NCBI RefSeq assembly: GCF_910592395.1
Contig: NC_088314.1
Location: 1,302,001-1,366,000 of the forward strand
DNA length: 64,000 nt
Direction: 5' to 3'
DNA from: Lineus longissimus
Lineage: Eukaryota > Nemertea > Pilidiophora > Heteronemertea > Lineidae
In this document: positions 1 to 12,800 of the stretch, in pieces
How the letters are laid out: every line of letters begins with the position of its first letter
Position numbering within the stretch: position 1 is the stretch's first letter
Program-made: the position numbers and the translations under genes
The notes under the pieces: generated by a model
What the model was told of the DNA's origin: nothing
Database searches by the model: none
What the model saw: only the letters and a program-made list of their open reading frames with translations

Positions 1-2937
1 GCCTGTTCCATTTTACCATCGTTTATATGCATTTCACCTTAACTCTTCAGTTGGCGAGGCAGAATCGGGACAAAAACGACCCCGATGACGTCACGTTTGT
101 TTGCGTCATGCAGCTGAGCGAGGGCGACGTCTTTGTGAGTGTTTAAGTTTATTCTAACTGCACGGGTAACATTGTTTAACCAAGTACTCTCATTTGCAAA
201 CCAAACGACGACCTTCGTAGCTCGTCGTCGGTTACTCAACTCACAAACTGCTTCAATTACCTATCTCGCTTGTTAGTAATTGACGCAGACTTCGCATTTT
301 ACTAGCGACGTTTGGATCGTCAGTCTCAACCTGGGCAACACAATACAGGTTTCGAATCTTAAACTTTGATGTTATTATTCGTGGTGACAACTAGAACCAA
401 GTGTGGTATATTGATAAACAAGCGAGCACATGCACCATGCTGCAATAGCATTCTATCAGTTCGTCCCCAACACCAACTCCCCACCAGCCATGCCCGTTTT
501 ATTCGGACTATTTGACTAGATGACTGAGGGCCAGACGACTTGATGTAAACGAGGGAGATAATCGACTAACGTCATGAACTGGGGAATGAGCAAATAATTC
601 CCGGGGGGGTATGCTACACGATCGGCCATGGGGTCAATGCTGAAGAGGATATGCCTTACGGCCAGCTCTGTGAGGGACGAAACTCTAGTGATGACGTAGT
701 GAACATAGACGAAATAACATTTTGACTTCTTCCCACTGGATTTGGTATAATATCATACCGCAGATACAGAAATCTGTCAAATCTCATATACTGTACTCTC
801 TCTAAGGATCTTACCACGAAAGCATCTTCCAGTTGTTTTATTGGTAGATCTTACACCGCCAAGGGCCATATTCACTCTGCCGCATACTGGGCATACTCCT
901 CGCGGCAATTCAGACCACCATCTAAATTCCCTGAATCCCTGCGTAGCAATATTCAATATTACTGTCCACCGTTTTTATGCACCAGAGTTCTTGGTCAGTA
1001 TATGAGAGAAGCAAAATCATCTCATCGTTTTGCAATTTGAAGGAAGGTGTGCAACTTTCTCAACCGAGGAAGAAACACGCTGCTTTCTGCGATACCATAA
1101 TGTCATATGATTGCGGTCACATTGAGTAGATATCTCCCAGCCACCTGCAAAACCATCGTTGTCCTTCACAACTGTAATGCGAGTATTTAAATCCTACAGC
1201 TAAGTTATAACCACTGCACAGCTCTCTTAACAAACATATTTTATAATAGTCTCGGAGAACCTGCGATCCAACAAAGATGAGAACATAAAAAATCATCACA
1301 CACATAAAATTGCTATCAGAATTATATGCCAATCAGCTTTAGTCAACGCTTAGTTAAGCCACGATACATGATAGCTCCTGCAGCATTCGACTGGCTCAGT
1401 ATTACGTGTAACATTTATTAGTTTCATTTAAACCCATATCCATTCTTGTCACGTATTTCTTAAACCATAAATGAAAAGCTCATTCTGACGTTTGCGATGT
1501 GATTTTTGCCCTATGCGATGATGTATTTGTACACTGGGAGCGATGAGTAGGAGTAAAAGTGGTGCTCTGTGACACATCATAGAAAAAATAAAACCCAAGG
1601 ACGATGCTAGTAATTGAATAGAACGAAAACCGTTGATTGCGCCATGAGAAACGAAACCATCTGTTGATTTTCCACACAGGTGGGGATCTTACACCTCCAG
1701 AAGTAAAATAATGAATTTTGTATTGAAATGAAAAACGACTTTGAGCGTAGACTTGAGAACAGTAAGCAAAAGCTATCGCCGTCATCACTATCGCCAGATA
1801 CCAGGTCAAGTCTGCTGTCTGCATTGACACATCTTTCTCAACACATTGGTGTTATTGATGGAAAGGTGCTGCGTTACATGGTCATGGCCGTCAACTAATA
1901 ACGTTAATCGTGTTCCCTCATGCGGCGAACAAGTAATAGAGTGATAAAAAATGTATCGGGAGTTGATGATGTTCGTAATTTGTAGACGGCAGTCGAATGA
2001 ACAGGTGATGGACTGAAATCATGTATTTTTTTGGAAGCAACTAACTTTATCATGTTTATAGCTGGGTGAAATGCTTGACCTTCCATTACACCGAAAACCT
2101 GTTGATTCCTGTGCTTATAACCTATTGTTGAAAAATATCTATGGTTAGCACCCGAGACTTATATCAATTTACCACAATGGCTGACATTTTGCTATGATTG
2201 TTGTAAGAAGATCGGAATTCTCCGAATCGTTGGCACACTATTTGATAAGGACCTGCACGTCCATTTCTGAATGAATTGTTGCCTGTTAACACGAACAAGA
2301 ATATCTGAGGTGTCGGAAACATACATTGAAATTGTCAAGAACCACAATAGCCATCATGCGAAAGTGAAATCAACAGAGAGATTACACGAACTAAGTCGTG
2401 AACTGCTCATCTATCTGTATGCAAGTTATGTCCCCAGCTGTTCGGCGGCAACGTAAAGCAACCTCCTAATTATTGGCCAGCGACAGATGAGGAGGGAACC
2501 TGATAATTTGGCCTTGATTAGCTAGACAAAAAAATCTGAGGAAAGATGGCATTTTTATCAAGGGTACAGTCCACTAATTGCCGCCAATCAGGGATGGTGT
2601 GGGAGCGAGCATTTTTTTTGGTGATAAGATGGATAGTTAACACGCTACACCAAAACCAGCAACGGACTGTAGGATTGTTTCTCCGAGCCAAAGTTTCAGA
2701 TGATTGACCAAGTACGTCGAAAGTTGACTTATGCCTTAACTGTCAAAAGGAATGACTTGCTTTAATATGCTGAATTATCATTCAACCTGGTTTTCCTCTG
2801 GCTTCAGTCCGAATCTTTTGGTTCAGATGCATAATGCCATTGACAGAAACGTTGGTTTGCTAGAAATCGCATGTGTCACATCTTTGCAGAAACGAGAAAG
2901 TAATCTTCTGGTGAAACAACTTTCGATCATATTTCAG
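1..2937. other. Non-genic or unresolved left flank
   Basis: I see no exon I can defend here. Open frames are short and AT-rich, without the paired splice sites and protein-like composition seen further right. The upstream exons of the cyclic-nucleotide-binding-like gene that ends at 4884 must lie here or left of the window. The piece around 610-705 has a locally GC-richer reading frame but no good acceptor, and I did not accept it. Confidence 0.5.
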
Positions 2938-3072
2938 GGTATAGCAGACGACTTGTACGAGAGCCAACCAGAGGTGAGCCTGATCAGCAATGGTGCCGAA
3001 TGTCTCCTCATCAGTAAGAAACTCTACTGGAACAACATACCTCCCCTGGTCTACACCACACTAAAGGATAAG
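2938..3072 (+). CDS. Penultimate exon, CNB-like gene
   Basis: 135 nt, phase 0 at both ends, 45 residues. The acceptor is ATTTCAG and the donor AAG|GTAAGT. It encodes the Gly-Ala-Glu-Cys-Leu-Leu-Ile-Ser-Lys stretch typical of a late CNB-fold strand. Confidence 0.6.
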
Positions 3073-4884
3073 GTAAGTGCTTGTCCCCTGACTGGTGTAA
3101 CATCTGTCAGTGATTACCATCAGAAGAGAAACACTCAAAAGACGGGTTTAGCGAAAGCAATCTGGCGGCATATTTCAGGTTGACTTCAAATGCCCTGAAT
3201 GTATTTGTAACTGCAAACGTATCTGATGAAAACATCACTGTTAACCCAAAAGTCGAGTATTTTGTCGAAGATTGGTTGATTCTCTTCTAATGTGTGCGAG
3301 CAACAAAAGTCAATCAATTTGTTGAGTCAAAAATGCAACCAGAGCTGATGAAAACGTCCAAACTACAATGCACATGTACAACATGCACATGAAGAATCTT
3401 GGATGAACTATAAAAGAAGTACGATTTGTAGGAAATGTTTTTCCAAAATGAGCAAGGGGTTCAATTCGCACGCTTAATGAACATTGCCTGTTACTACTGT
3501 ATCGGATTACGGTGTCTCTCGTAAAAGGAGAGGAAAGCGCTCTCAGCGTATACCACTGAAATAGCTTTAGATCAATACATAGGGTGTGCATTACTTGATG
3601 GCGACGATTGACAAGTAACGAAATTCCAAGAAACTTTTTCAAGGGTGCCGGATCTTGAGGTTGTATTGCGCGAAAGAAGTGCAAAACTGTCTCACTTTGA
3701 TGTCAATGACTTCAGTTTGGTGTAAGAGATTTTTATGACAGTGTATCTTTTGTCAAGTGTCCTTCAAAGCATTGGTTTTCTTCTTTCATCTTCTTCTGCA
3801 GACTGACATTAAAGCAATTGTCTTCTTTCGTCTTTTTTTGCGTACGGAGACTAGAGCATTGGTCTTCTTTCATCTTCTTCTCAGTAGTGACATTAAAGCA
3901 ATTGTCTTCCTTCGACTTTTTTGCGCACTGAGACTAGAGCATTGGTATTCATTTGTCTTCTTATGAGTATATACTGTTGATTTATGTGATTTAAGCACAG
4001 CTACTCGCTGTTTTGTTGATATCCTTGCAAAAAGTCAATTTCCCAAATACGGGTAGGAAACTTCGCGCCTCGCCAGCGCATCATTTTCGTATGACCGTGC
4101 ATCAGTGTTATTCTGATATGATCAAAGTTTCACCAAACCACAACTTCACACACTCAAATGAAACTGATCGAGTGTGAATGTTCACGATTTTTGCAACATC
4201 TAACTGTTCACTGTGCATCAGTCCGGGGGTATTCGGGGAGAAAAATCGAACTCGAGGTTATTAGAAAACTGTCAGCTGCACCGGGTGGCTAGAAGTCGCA
4301 TTTATGACAAGTTACTTGAGAATTACTGATGAAACGATCCAAGAAAATCCCGGGTGCAACCAAGTGTGCCAGAGTCGAGGAGCAACAGCGCTGATTTGGA
4401 TTAAAGATTCGCTAAAATGAACAGTTTTTCCTAGTAAGGAAGAAATATTTGAACGTGACACATAGGTCGTTTGAAGATTTTATGGTTCTCGGAAAGAAAT
4501 CTTTTATAAATCATGCTCAGCACAGGTTATCAGGACCTGAATACAGGCCAGCTTGGAAAAAGCAATATCATAATTGATGACAGTTATGTCAACAAGTTGC
4601 CTCCAAATTACCAGGGCTAAGCAAAATCCAATAAGCTGCCTCCAAAGTACCATAATCGCTGTATTTCCATTCCCTTCTAGATCGCGCCGTACCCGAGCCT
4701 GGAGCAGTACACAGATAAGCTTTATGCGGCGGAGGACTGGAAGGCCCACACCAAGGAGAACCTGAGATCGATGCTTCAAGCCATCAAGGCAAGGAAGACA
4801 GACGTACACGATGCCAGGTCGTCCCTTCCCGTTGAGAGGGAATTCGGTAATCTTAGGAAATCTGTCAACCAACCAGATGGTTGA
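2938..4884 (+). CDS. C-terminal exons of a cyclic-nucleotide-binding-domain-like protein (5' part not identified)
   Basis: Two coding exons, 2938-3072 and 4681-4884, join in phase 0 and give the last 112 residues of a protein. The first follows a pyrimidine-rich ATTTCAG acceptor and ends AAG|GTAAGT. It contains VSLISNGAECLLISKKLYW, which resembles the end of a cAMP/cGMP-binding (CNB) fold, where the last beta strand runs into the C-terminal helix. The second starts after CCCTTCTAG with IAPYPSLEQYTDKLYAAEDW, then a basic helical stretch, and stops at TGA 4882-4884. A poly(A) signal lies 394 bases on. Known of the family: proteins of the CNBD2 type carry a Tyr-Pro and Trp-containing helix after the CNB fold. 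The family call is inferred from pattern only; the phosphate-binding cassette is not in view, so nucleotide binding cannot be judged. The upstream exons were not found. Confidence 0.55.
3073..4680 (+). other. Intron of the CNB-like gene, holding a pyrimidine-rich repeat
   Basis: A 1608-bp intron bounded by GTAAGT and CCCTTCTAG. It holds the roughly 85-bp tandem repeat at 3766-3962 and otherwise nothing I can name. The minus-strand open frame at 3310-3684 lacks protein-like features. Confidence 0.55.
3766..3962. repeat. TTC-rich tandem repeat, unit about 85 bp, 2.3 copies
   Basis: The anchor AGCATTGG recurs at 3768, 3855 and 3938 (spacings 87 and 83). Each unit holds AAAGCAATTGTCTTC and a CTTTCATCTTCTTCT tract. 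The + strand is strongly pyrimidine-rich. It gives an open frame by composition only. Confidence 0.75.
4681..4884 (+). CDS. Last coding exon, CNB-like gene
   Basis: 204 nt with 67 codons and TGA. It begins IAPYPSLEQYTDKLYAAEDW directly after a CCCTTCTAG acceptor, and its GC content is clearly above the flanks. An internal ATG lies at 4770. The antisense open frame here is a shadow. Confidence 0.6.
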   Translation: MAPYPSLEQYTDKLYAAEDWKAHTKENLRSMLQAIKARKTDVHDARSSLPVEREFGNLRKSVNQPDG

Positions 4885-5025
4885 AAGCGAAATTATCAAA
4901 ACAAATCTCAGATCGCACATTGGCTATATGTATAATGAGAAGCTTATCATTTTGTCACGCAACTGCCGATTTGAATGATAAGTGTATCAATCCTACGGTC
5001 GCTAGTCAAGTAAGTTCGAAGGAAC

Positions 5026-5162
5026 CACACCATTTCATTCCAACCCTGGGTATGTCCTCTGAATGAATCCAGTCTCCTATATATATGTTTAGTCGTAGGG
5101 AGCTCTACCGTTTCATCCCCAACCTAGGCATGTGTGCACATTCTTATGACAATCCAGTCTCT
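5026..5162. repeat. Imperfect tandem duplication in the 3' UTR of the CNB-like gene
   Basis: ACCATTTCATTCCAACCCTGG...GAATCCAGTCTC (from about 5029) is repeated as ACCGTTTCATCCCCAACCTAGG...CAATCCAGTCTC (from about 5107), a period near 80 bp. It lies between the stop codon and the poly(A) signal. Confidence 0.6.
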
Positions 5163-5277
5163 AGGGCTGGATGGGTTCCACAGTTATCTTCCATGACAGA
5201 TTCCTTAACTTTGCCACTCCCGTAATGTACAGACATGTAACGCATTTTATAAAATTGTAATTATACATAACGTTGTC

Positions 5278-5283
5278 AATAAA
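5278..5283 (+). promoter_or_regulatory. Poly(A) signal AATAAA
   Basis: AATAAA lies 394 bases past the TGA of the CNB-like gene and is followed by a T-rich stretch. The placement fits a normal 3' UTR. Confidence 0.5.
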
Positions 5284-8200
5284 GGGTATATTTACATGCA
5301 TTTCTTAATTATTTCAAATATCTCGTTACCTTCTGTTTTGCTACCAAAGATAAAAGGCGAAGACGTTTCTTTGTGCGCTGTAAATGGCCCAGAGATTACA
5401 TTTGCGGTTCTTTCTCTTCATCCCATCAAGCCATCTGACCAAGGTGGCGATAAAGTATCCCCGACCTGACTAATAGTCCCCAGGATCATATTTGCCTTTC
5501 CATTCGTACAAGCTGTTCCCTTACAGAAGATGTAATTAATCCTTCCTTAACATGTCTCACGCCCGATTTACCCCAACCCATGAACACGATGCAAGGTTTA
5601 TTGGGAAATAGACTGACACGCATAATTTACGAGGCTAACCGTCTGGCTCGCCCAGGCTATCATAGACCTACAGAAAGACTGTTGCATGCCACGGATCGCT
5701 CGGTGGACTTTAAAGGCCATGTCCGTCTACCCACTCTGGAAAGCACCTCTCGGCCCAGTGGTGCAGCTGGCCTTTTTTATGACAATTTCGCTTTTCATCA
5801 GCCACACTACATACACTGAATATTTTGAATGACCAAATATCCGCTGGAGTCAAGTCGGTGACCACTAAAGTTGAATCCGACCTTTTTGTTGACCAAACAA
5901 ATTTAAGTAGATACATCGGCCTATCATTCTCTTTCGGATATGATATGTTTTCTTAAGGGGAAGGGGTTTCGCATGCTCTCAATTGAATGAATGACTAGCT
6001 CCACATCTGAGACGAATATCAAAGGTGGAAACAAAGAAAATATGAGACGTGTCGTTGCAGAATCACAACTGATCATTGCGAGGTTAACCAGGGCGATATA
6101 TCTGCAGAGCCCTCCCCGAGTCCTCTCGTCAGGGACATGCAGAAGTAATGAGAATCGTGATAATCTGATCGGACGCTTTGTCAACAAACCGACAACCAAA
6201 TCAAAGGGCGAGACGACACTCCAGTCGCAGTGCGTCCTTTCATGGAGAAAGTATAAAAAAGCAATGAAAATGGGTTGCCGGGAGTCCAGGTCGACGCTGG
6301 CCAGCTTAGTAACTATTGTGGGCCAGTTCTCGTGTGATCATGTCTCCGACACCAACACCTAAATCATGGATTTCAGACCAAAACAATTTCTGGTCACTAA
6401 ACTAAACCGTTCTAGGTCAAAGGGTTAATTTTTGTTTTCTGTTGGTTTTATTGAATTATGATAGTGGGTCACACCTGCGACGGATAATCATAGACTGAAG
6501 GTGATACAAGATATGGATCGGTGGCTTGAAAAAGGTTGCTAGATCCATATGGTTACTCCATCGATACGATCATGATGCTGCTCGTTGCTGGCAATGAAGT
6601 GAAAGTTGGCAGATGTTGATTTTCATAAGTTTGCAGTGTAGATCAGACTCAGTTCTCGTAAGCGGTGAGATGTATCGTTAATGATTCTGGACCTTCGTCA
6701 GGGGCATCAAAAAACACAAAAACACCCAGGCCCGTGGGAATTTGCAATAGATTGCTCGTCTATTAACGTTGATGGACAACTAGCTGACACCTTGTTCCCA
6801 ATACCTCACTTTAACAACGCCAGTATTCTAACCAGTTCTCAAATCACTGCAACTACTCGATAATTGTACTCCAATAACATCTGATGTGTACCTTTTTGAA
6901 AGCTTAGTTAGGCGCACGGGGAATCTAACTTGCGGAGGTGGAGCCAAAGTTGGTAGTCTAAGAAAACATCTATAGCGATACCACTACATCTAAAGAGAAA
7001 CCCAATAATGGTTTACTTCCACTCCACGAACAAGACTCAATTAAATTGGATTTCTTAGTTCTTCTGTCTTCTGTGAACTTTTTATAGCCGATTGTACAGG
7101 TGCTTGACGATCATGGCCTTTCCCCAACATCAAAATTCGACCTGTAGACTCGAACAAGACCAGAAGAAAAATAGTAAGAGATGATCGTTGGGTTCATTGA
7201 GCTGCACGGCTAAAGAAACCATGACCGTAAGGTATCGCACAGAGGCATGTCGACATGACGGTAGACAAGAAGTAATCACCCATCCAATGATTACGGCGTA
7301 CTGAGCATTCAAGTAATCCCTTGCATCAGTTTGGAGTAGGTTCATGATTAGTCAAATCGTTATGGCGATGTTCCGTCCCTCAGTCCCACACCCGACGATC
7401 TTTTGCCCCGAATGGCGATGGTTGTCCCGAAGTGCAGCTATAAAAAGGCCGTAACCCGGTTTATACCCAAAAGGAGTTTCGACCGAATCCGAAAATGAAA
7501 AGAGGTAGCAAAATAAGTCTTTCCTTTTGGAATGAATCTTTTACACGAGCCAATTTGCACTTGAAGAAAACCACTGCCAAAGACCTTGTACCAAACTTGA
7601 CAATCATGTTTGTCTATTAGTATGTGTCGACAACAGCTGAACAAAAACGTTATCAAACTGACCATCAAAGTAGAAACACTTATTGTCTAATGTTTCAAAA
7701 CGACCATCTAGTCCGTCTTCAAAGGGGTGAAGCTTTAGCAGGAGGTTCGTTCTTCTCGCTGGTGGTAACCAGAGGAATGGTGCTCCTTGTCGGTAAGTAG
7801 GAATGCGACACTCTGCAATGAGTTTTTCACAAATGTTCTCGAGACTTGCTATCACTCGTAACCGCTCAGTCCAAGTAGTAAGTACGAGGTGATACACAAG
7901 ATGTTTTTGATTTTGAATAACTCCTATGTCACTCACAGATTTATCAAACTTCGGCCACATGAGGCCGAGATGAAAAGTTCCTTCTTCCTATATGTATTAC
8001 TTCCAGATGTTCTTTAGCTCGGATAAAAACGCCAAAATGACGACTTAAAGAAGGACGCCATCACGATGATGCCTGTGGTTCAAGATTGGGTTACTTAGTT
8101 TGATTGTCCAGTCCTGGCGGGTGACAATCGCATTGCTTCAACCAGCATCATGTTACGGCTATCGATGACACAACTCGACTGGTTAATCTAGCAAACAACA

Positions 8201-9575
8201 CGGGTGATAGCTCAAACACCACAGCAAAACAATACAGATATCATTGATTGAAAGGCAATATATATAGCGGACACATTAGTCTAATTAACGGACAATTGGT
8301 CGATCTTATTAGATGAATTATATCTAGATGGGTATACAGACCCCGTATCGCTTTCAAAATTGCATGACCATGCCAAGACTTCCAGCACTCACCATAATTC
8401 GTCTGACATAGCGAGCCAAGGGTATTGTCTAACTGTATCAGAGAACCGACCACTTGACCACGTGTGACTTCTTGACATCACATGGTCGAGTCGCTGGTAT
8501 TCAAGCAGTTGCATTTATCAGGAATCGCCTCCAAACAGTTTTTATCGCCTACGTATCGAGATTCAGACTATTAGTTTGGGCTCGAATTCCTTGGAGGGCA
8601 TTGGTCGGGAGCGGTTACCACACGAGAGGCCGATATTTCCAATTCAATGAACTACATCTTTAAAACTTGTTGTTCCTTACAATATTAAAAAGGGACAAAC
8701 TAACAAACCACTGAAATGATGACAGGTAGCTGCTTTAACGGACTATAGTGCGCTTCTTCGCGTTCAGACGAACAATGTACAAGTAACTTTGAGTTGCGTA
8801 AACGACTGCCGAGGGCATGCAGTTACTGGTTACATTTACCACAAATCAGATTTGACACACCTGCACGACAATGCACCACTGGGTCGTCTCATTAGTGTTA
8901 ATACGGAACGATAAGTTACTTCACCAGCTAGTTAGCGTGAAACTAGTCCACGTTTAATCGTTAGCAGTAGCCCTCGATCGGAGTAACATCCATCGCGCGA
9001 GCTGATCAATAAACGCTGATGCACAGGTGCCCAAGAACAGCCTCACTTTGAGCCAGAGCAACTCGGCGCACAGGATTCTGGGACAGTTCATTGCTGGAGA
9101 ACGAGGGACACGATCCGAGAACACCCGTAACTTGGAAGCTACGAAACTTATGTCAATCTATAGCAATCACTGGAAATTAATCTAAAGTAATAGTCCTGGA
9201 CCTTTGCAACTGAAAGGGGAAATTTTCCTCAGGAAATCGCTGCCGTATTTTGCTCTTCTTAACAGTGAAATATCACTTATGGGATTTGAAATCTTTTGGG
9301 ATTCTTAACTAACACCCAAAGCATTGCTATTTTGGGATTTTTTTCTGTTTGATTGGAGTTTGTTCAAAGGGACACCAGAAGTCTCGGGTGGCTAATGGTA
9401 CTTGCGGTAAACGGTCGTTAAAGATAGCCCGAGTTTTTGGAAAGCGTTGGGCATTCGCCGCGTCTTACTATTCTGTACGCATCGATTATAAAGTTCCTTT
9501 TTCTCTCTAATGGGAGTCTTGGCCTGGACTACTTTCTTGTGAATAGTTAGATTGCATACTGTAACATACGTGGCC
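5284..9575. other. Intergenic region and SLC6 upstream region
   Basis: No supported exon. The longest open frame, 7604-7960 on the minus strand (118 codons), has mixed protein-like composition but no recognisable motif or splice partners. The SLC6 promoter and 5' UTR must lie near the right end; I see no clear TATA box or Inr to place them. Confidence 0.5.
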
Positions 9576-9819
9576 ATGTCGACGAAAGAAGAAATGCAGG
9601 AAATAGACAATTTCAACCAAAAGCAGAATGGTTCACAGCCCCTTGCACCTATTGAAGGAGAGGGCGAAGACCAACCCCTCAAGCAAAAAGATGGGGACGA
9701 TATTCCTGATAGGGGCAACTGGACGGGCAAAATGGACTTTATCCTCTCGTGTATTGGATACGCTATTGGACTTGGAAATGTGTGGCGGTTCCCTTATCTT
9801 TGTTACAAGAACGGCGGTG
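9576..9819 (+). CDS. SLC6A1-like: SLC6 exon 1: cytosolic N-terminus and TM1
   Basis: ATG at 9576, ends AACGGCGGTG|GTAAGT in phase 1. It encodes an acidic, Gln-rich N-tail of about 47 residues and the whole of TM1 with the WRFPYL signature. Confidence 0.95.
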
Positions 9820-12800
9820 GTAAGTTAAAAAAATCCTTTTCTTTCTGGATATCAGTTCTATTTGCTTGAAAATGTTGTTGATAAGTTTGATAGTAAGCAA
9901 GACTTGGCGTTTTTTTCGAGCAGGAAGTATCAATGAAATTTATCAGCTTGTTGAACAAGCCATCTGCATAAGCACTGCCAAACGGTTTTATCAATGCCGA
10001 GTGAGTTTTCTGAACCTCTTTATCAATGCACCATCATCAGGCGAGTAAATCACAATATGCTTCCTTCAGCCGAGGATGATGTGCTGGCTTAAATAGTTTA
10101 AAAACGTATTGATGAAGATTTTGAACACTGCCAATAGACGAGCCTGATTAACTGAACACTGCACTTCGGACTGAGATTCGATTCAGTTTTCAAAGAAGAA
10201 AAAGAGGTGACACAAAATGCAGTTCGCGATTTAAAGATACCCAAGTGCCATACCCAGTCTCCATACGTGATACTTTGGATCAACATTGTTACTCTAAAGA
10301 AAGGCATTAATCGGAAGAATAGCCACGCTCTATTCACTGAGACCACATTCTCTAATTTTGATAGTAAAACATTTGAATTACGAATTATGAAATAGATATT
10401 GTTTCCATTCTGACCAAGTCAATCTGAGGCCATTGAGAATAGCGTGTCAAAATATTGGCGGAACAACTTACGAATGCACCCTTGACTATTAAATTGTGAA
10501 TGAGATACATCATAAAGGGCATGAATAATCAAAAGGAAGAAATAAAATAGCAACCGCCAATATTATGAATGGTTGTAATATGAAATAACATGAAACGCCG
10601 ACGAAGAAGGGCGCGAACACGGAATTGGAGATGTGGGAGGGCGTCATCACACTGTATAACGTCAAAGAGTCTGGTGTTTCCGGTTCAGCTCTATTGGTCG
10701 TTGTATTGACAACTGCCTGTGAATAGACATGATAGAAACGATCAATTTGAATTGGATCGGATCTTAGTAGAAAACAAAATACGCCTACAAGGATCGACTT
10801 TTTGAAAATTCATTTTGATATCGACAATAGGTTGATACTCGATACGCAGTATAGTTCTGCTTCATCCATTTTTTTCTTCAAAATGGATGTGGAATCCTTT
10901 GTGCTAATCGATCAATGTTGGGTCATATCATCTGCTCCTCAGGCTCGGGTTTCAAACAGATGTTTCTCATTGGTTACTTTTATATATGTTCACCAAGAAA
11001 CAGATACCCACAGGTTAGTCAGGTTACAAGTTCTTTCAGTTGGTATCTATGCTGCGTTGAAGGTATAGTCGTATTGTTCTGGTTGGTTAGTTACATAAGA
11101 GCTAAACGGGCTAAACATACTAACATCTTTAAAGAGTTCCAGGGGGACCTCGATTTTTCATTTCCACAAGAAATGAAGAAGGTAAGATTTTTACCACGGG
11201 TTTGTGATGTAAACCAAGCGTGATGTTACATCCGTTATTATTAGAATGCAACGCGTATGAGAGTATGTTTTACGAGAGGATTCCAGAGAGATGACCTCGT
11301 CAAGGTTGATAAATACCCAGGTAACACGATTGGTTATGTACAAGAGACGGATAACGCATTTTCATATTACAACGGGGTTGAGAGTTTACAAACAATGTAC
11401 GGTACAGTACTACAAAGAATATCATGTCAAGGACCTGGTTAATTGCTAGTATCTGGTAACTAGGTCTATTTGCCACCCAAGTGTACTTCGGTAGCCTTCA
11501 TCCTAATTTTCCTAACACGAGTTCACAAAGTGCCCATCAAAAGAAGATAACGACATGAATTAGATGCAAGGGTAGGTTATTATTACAACAGTTAGATTGC
11601 TTTCAACTTGTTAATCATTGAAAAAACCTTTAAGCAATTTTCGCACAATATTTCAATAAGGTCAATTGCTAATTAACATTGTATTAAAGGAACAATTTCA
11701 GTTGACATAATACGTTACTTATATTAATGAGGTTAGAGCGGTATTAGTGAATCTTTAAAGAGACCAATTTCGAACGGGTCAAATATGTCTCTTTTCTAGT
11801 TTTATTATGTAATTAAGCAAATTATTACCTTTTTGAAGTGGTTTCTGTCTATGCAAAGTTATGGTTTACAGGTATGAGACCAAAATAATATGATCAAATG
11901 CTATTTGTTGGTGAAGTCACCTGACCATTGAGACCGCAAGCTAGTACAACATCACCATTTCATGCCACATTGATACCATGACAGTTCATTGTGTCCTGCA
12001 CTGAACAATCTGCTGATGTCACATAGAACAAGGTTCATCGCCAGAAGTGTTTTTTCGGGTAACTCATGCCTAATTGATTTCATCTCCAACATTGACACCG
12101 TAAGGGCCCTGCATCACGAATGCTGGACAGTAGCCCCGAAGCAAAACGGCTCAGATGGCCTCTTTGGTGGTACATGTAGTACCAGCACAAAAGACACTTG
12201 ACTAATCTGACGTAAGACATCTTGATGATTATGAATTATGTGTGACAAGCAGTCTTTCTTTTCATTGGCAATTGTTTTATATCAATCTACGATTAAGAAC
12301 ACTCGAACAAAATCGAAACCCCTTGCTGCGGTGATTTACCATGATTGAAAGATACCATCATACATGCAAAAAGATGTTCACTGCACAAGTGATATCTGAA
12401 CTGATGACGACCGTCAAAACTGGCCAGAAGGGTGGTATAGCTTGGTGTCAGCATGAACTTTGTAGAACTCTACTTATGATGACGTTCACGTCAGCATTGA
12501 TTTCCTAATACAACATCTACGTTGCTAGCGATTTCGCCGGCGGTCAACTTTGCTTTGACCGGATTTCGTGCCTAACGTTGGTGACGTTCTCATCTCTGCT
12601 ACGCAGAGTCGCCCGGGTTCACCACGATCGAACAATTACCACAAGAAGGAACTGGCCATCTTGTTTTGGCCGTAAGTAGCTCCTGTTCCAGAGAGTTGAA
12701 GAGAGAAGTTTGAAGAATGGCGAAGAGAATGGTTCCTTGCGGTGCCTTGTCAGAACAACCTGCGTTTGAAGAGGGATCTTTTGTTTATGCTCCAGATCGA

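Noticed and set aside
610-710. Frame reading MLKRICLTASSVRDETLVM, a possible upstream CNB-fold exon (R-T-A-S-V-like)
   Set aside because: Attractive position before the CNB-like exons, but there is no acceptor, stops follow at once and the match is too weak.
1480-1830. 116-codon minus-strand frame with a hydrophobic N-terminus
   Set aside because: The signal-peptide look comes from AT-rich codons; the rest has no motif or exon context.
7604-7960. 118-codon minus-strand open frame
   Set aside because: No domain, no signal peptide, no splice partners. A frame of this length is expected by chance in 64 kb.
9392-9730. Minus-strand frame across SLC6 exon 1
   Set aside because: Antisense shadow of exon 1, where the + strand has clear family homology.
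10915-11182. Frame with [20 protein letters not shown] ending at a GTAAGA donor
   Set aside because: Possible membrane exon or mitochondrial insert, but no acceptor, no homologue recognised and the composition is AT-driven.
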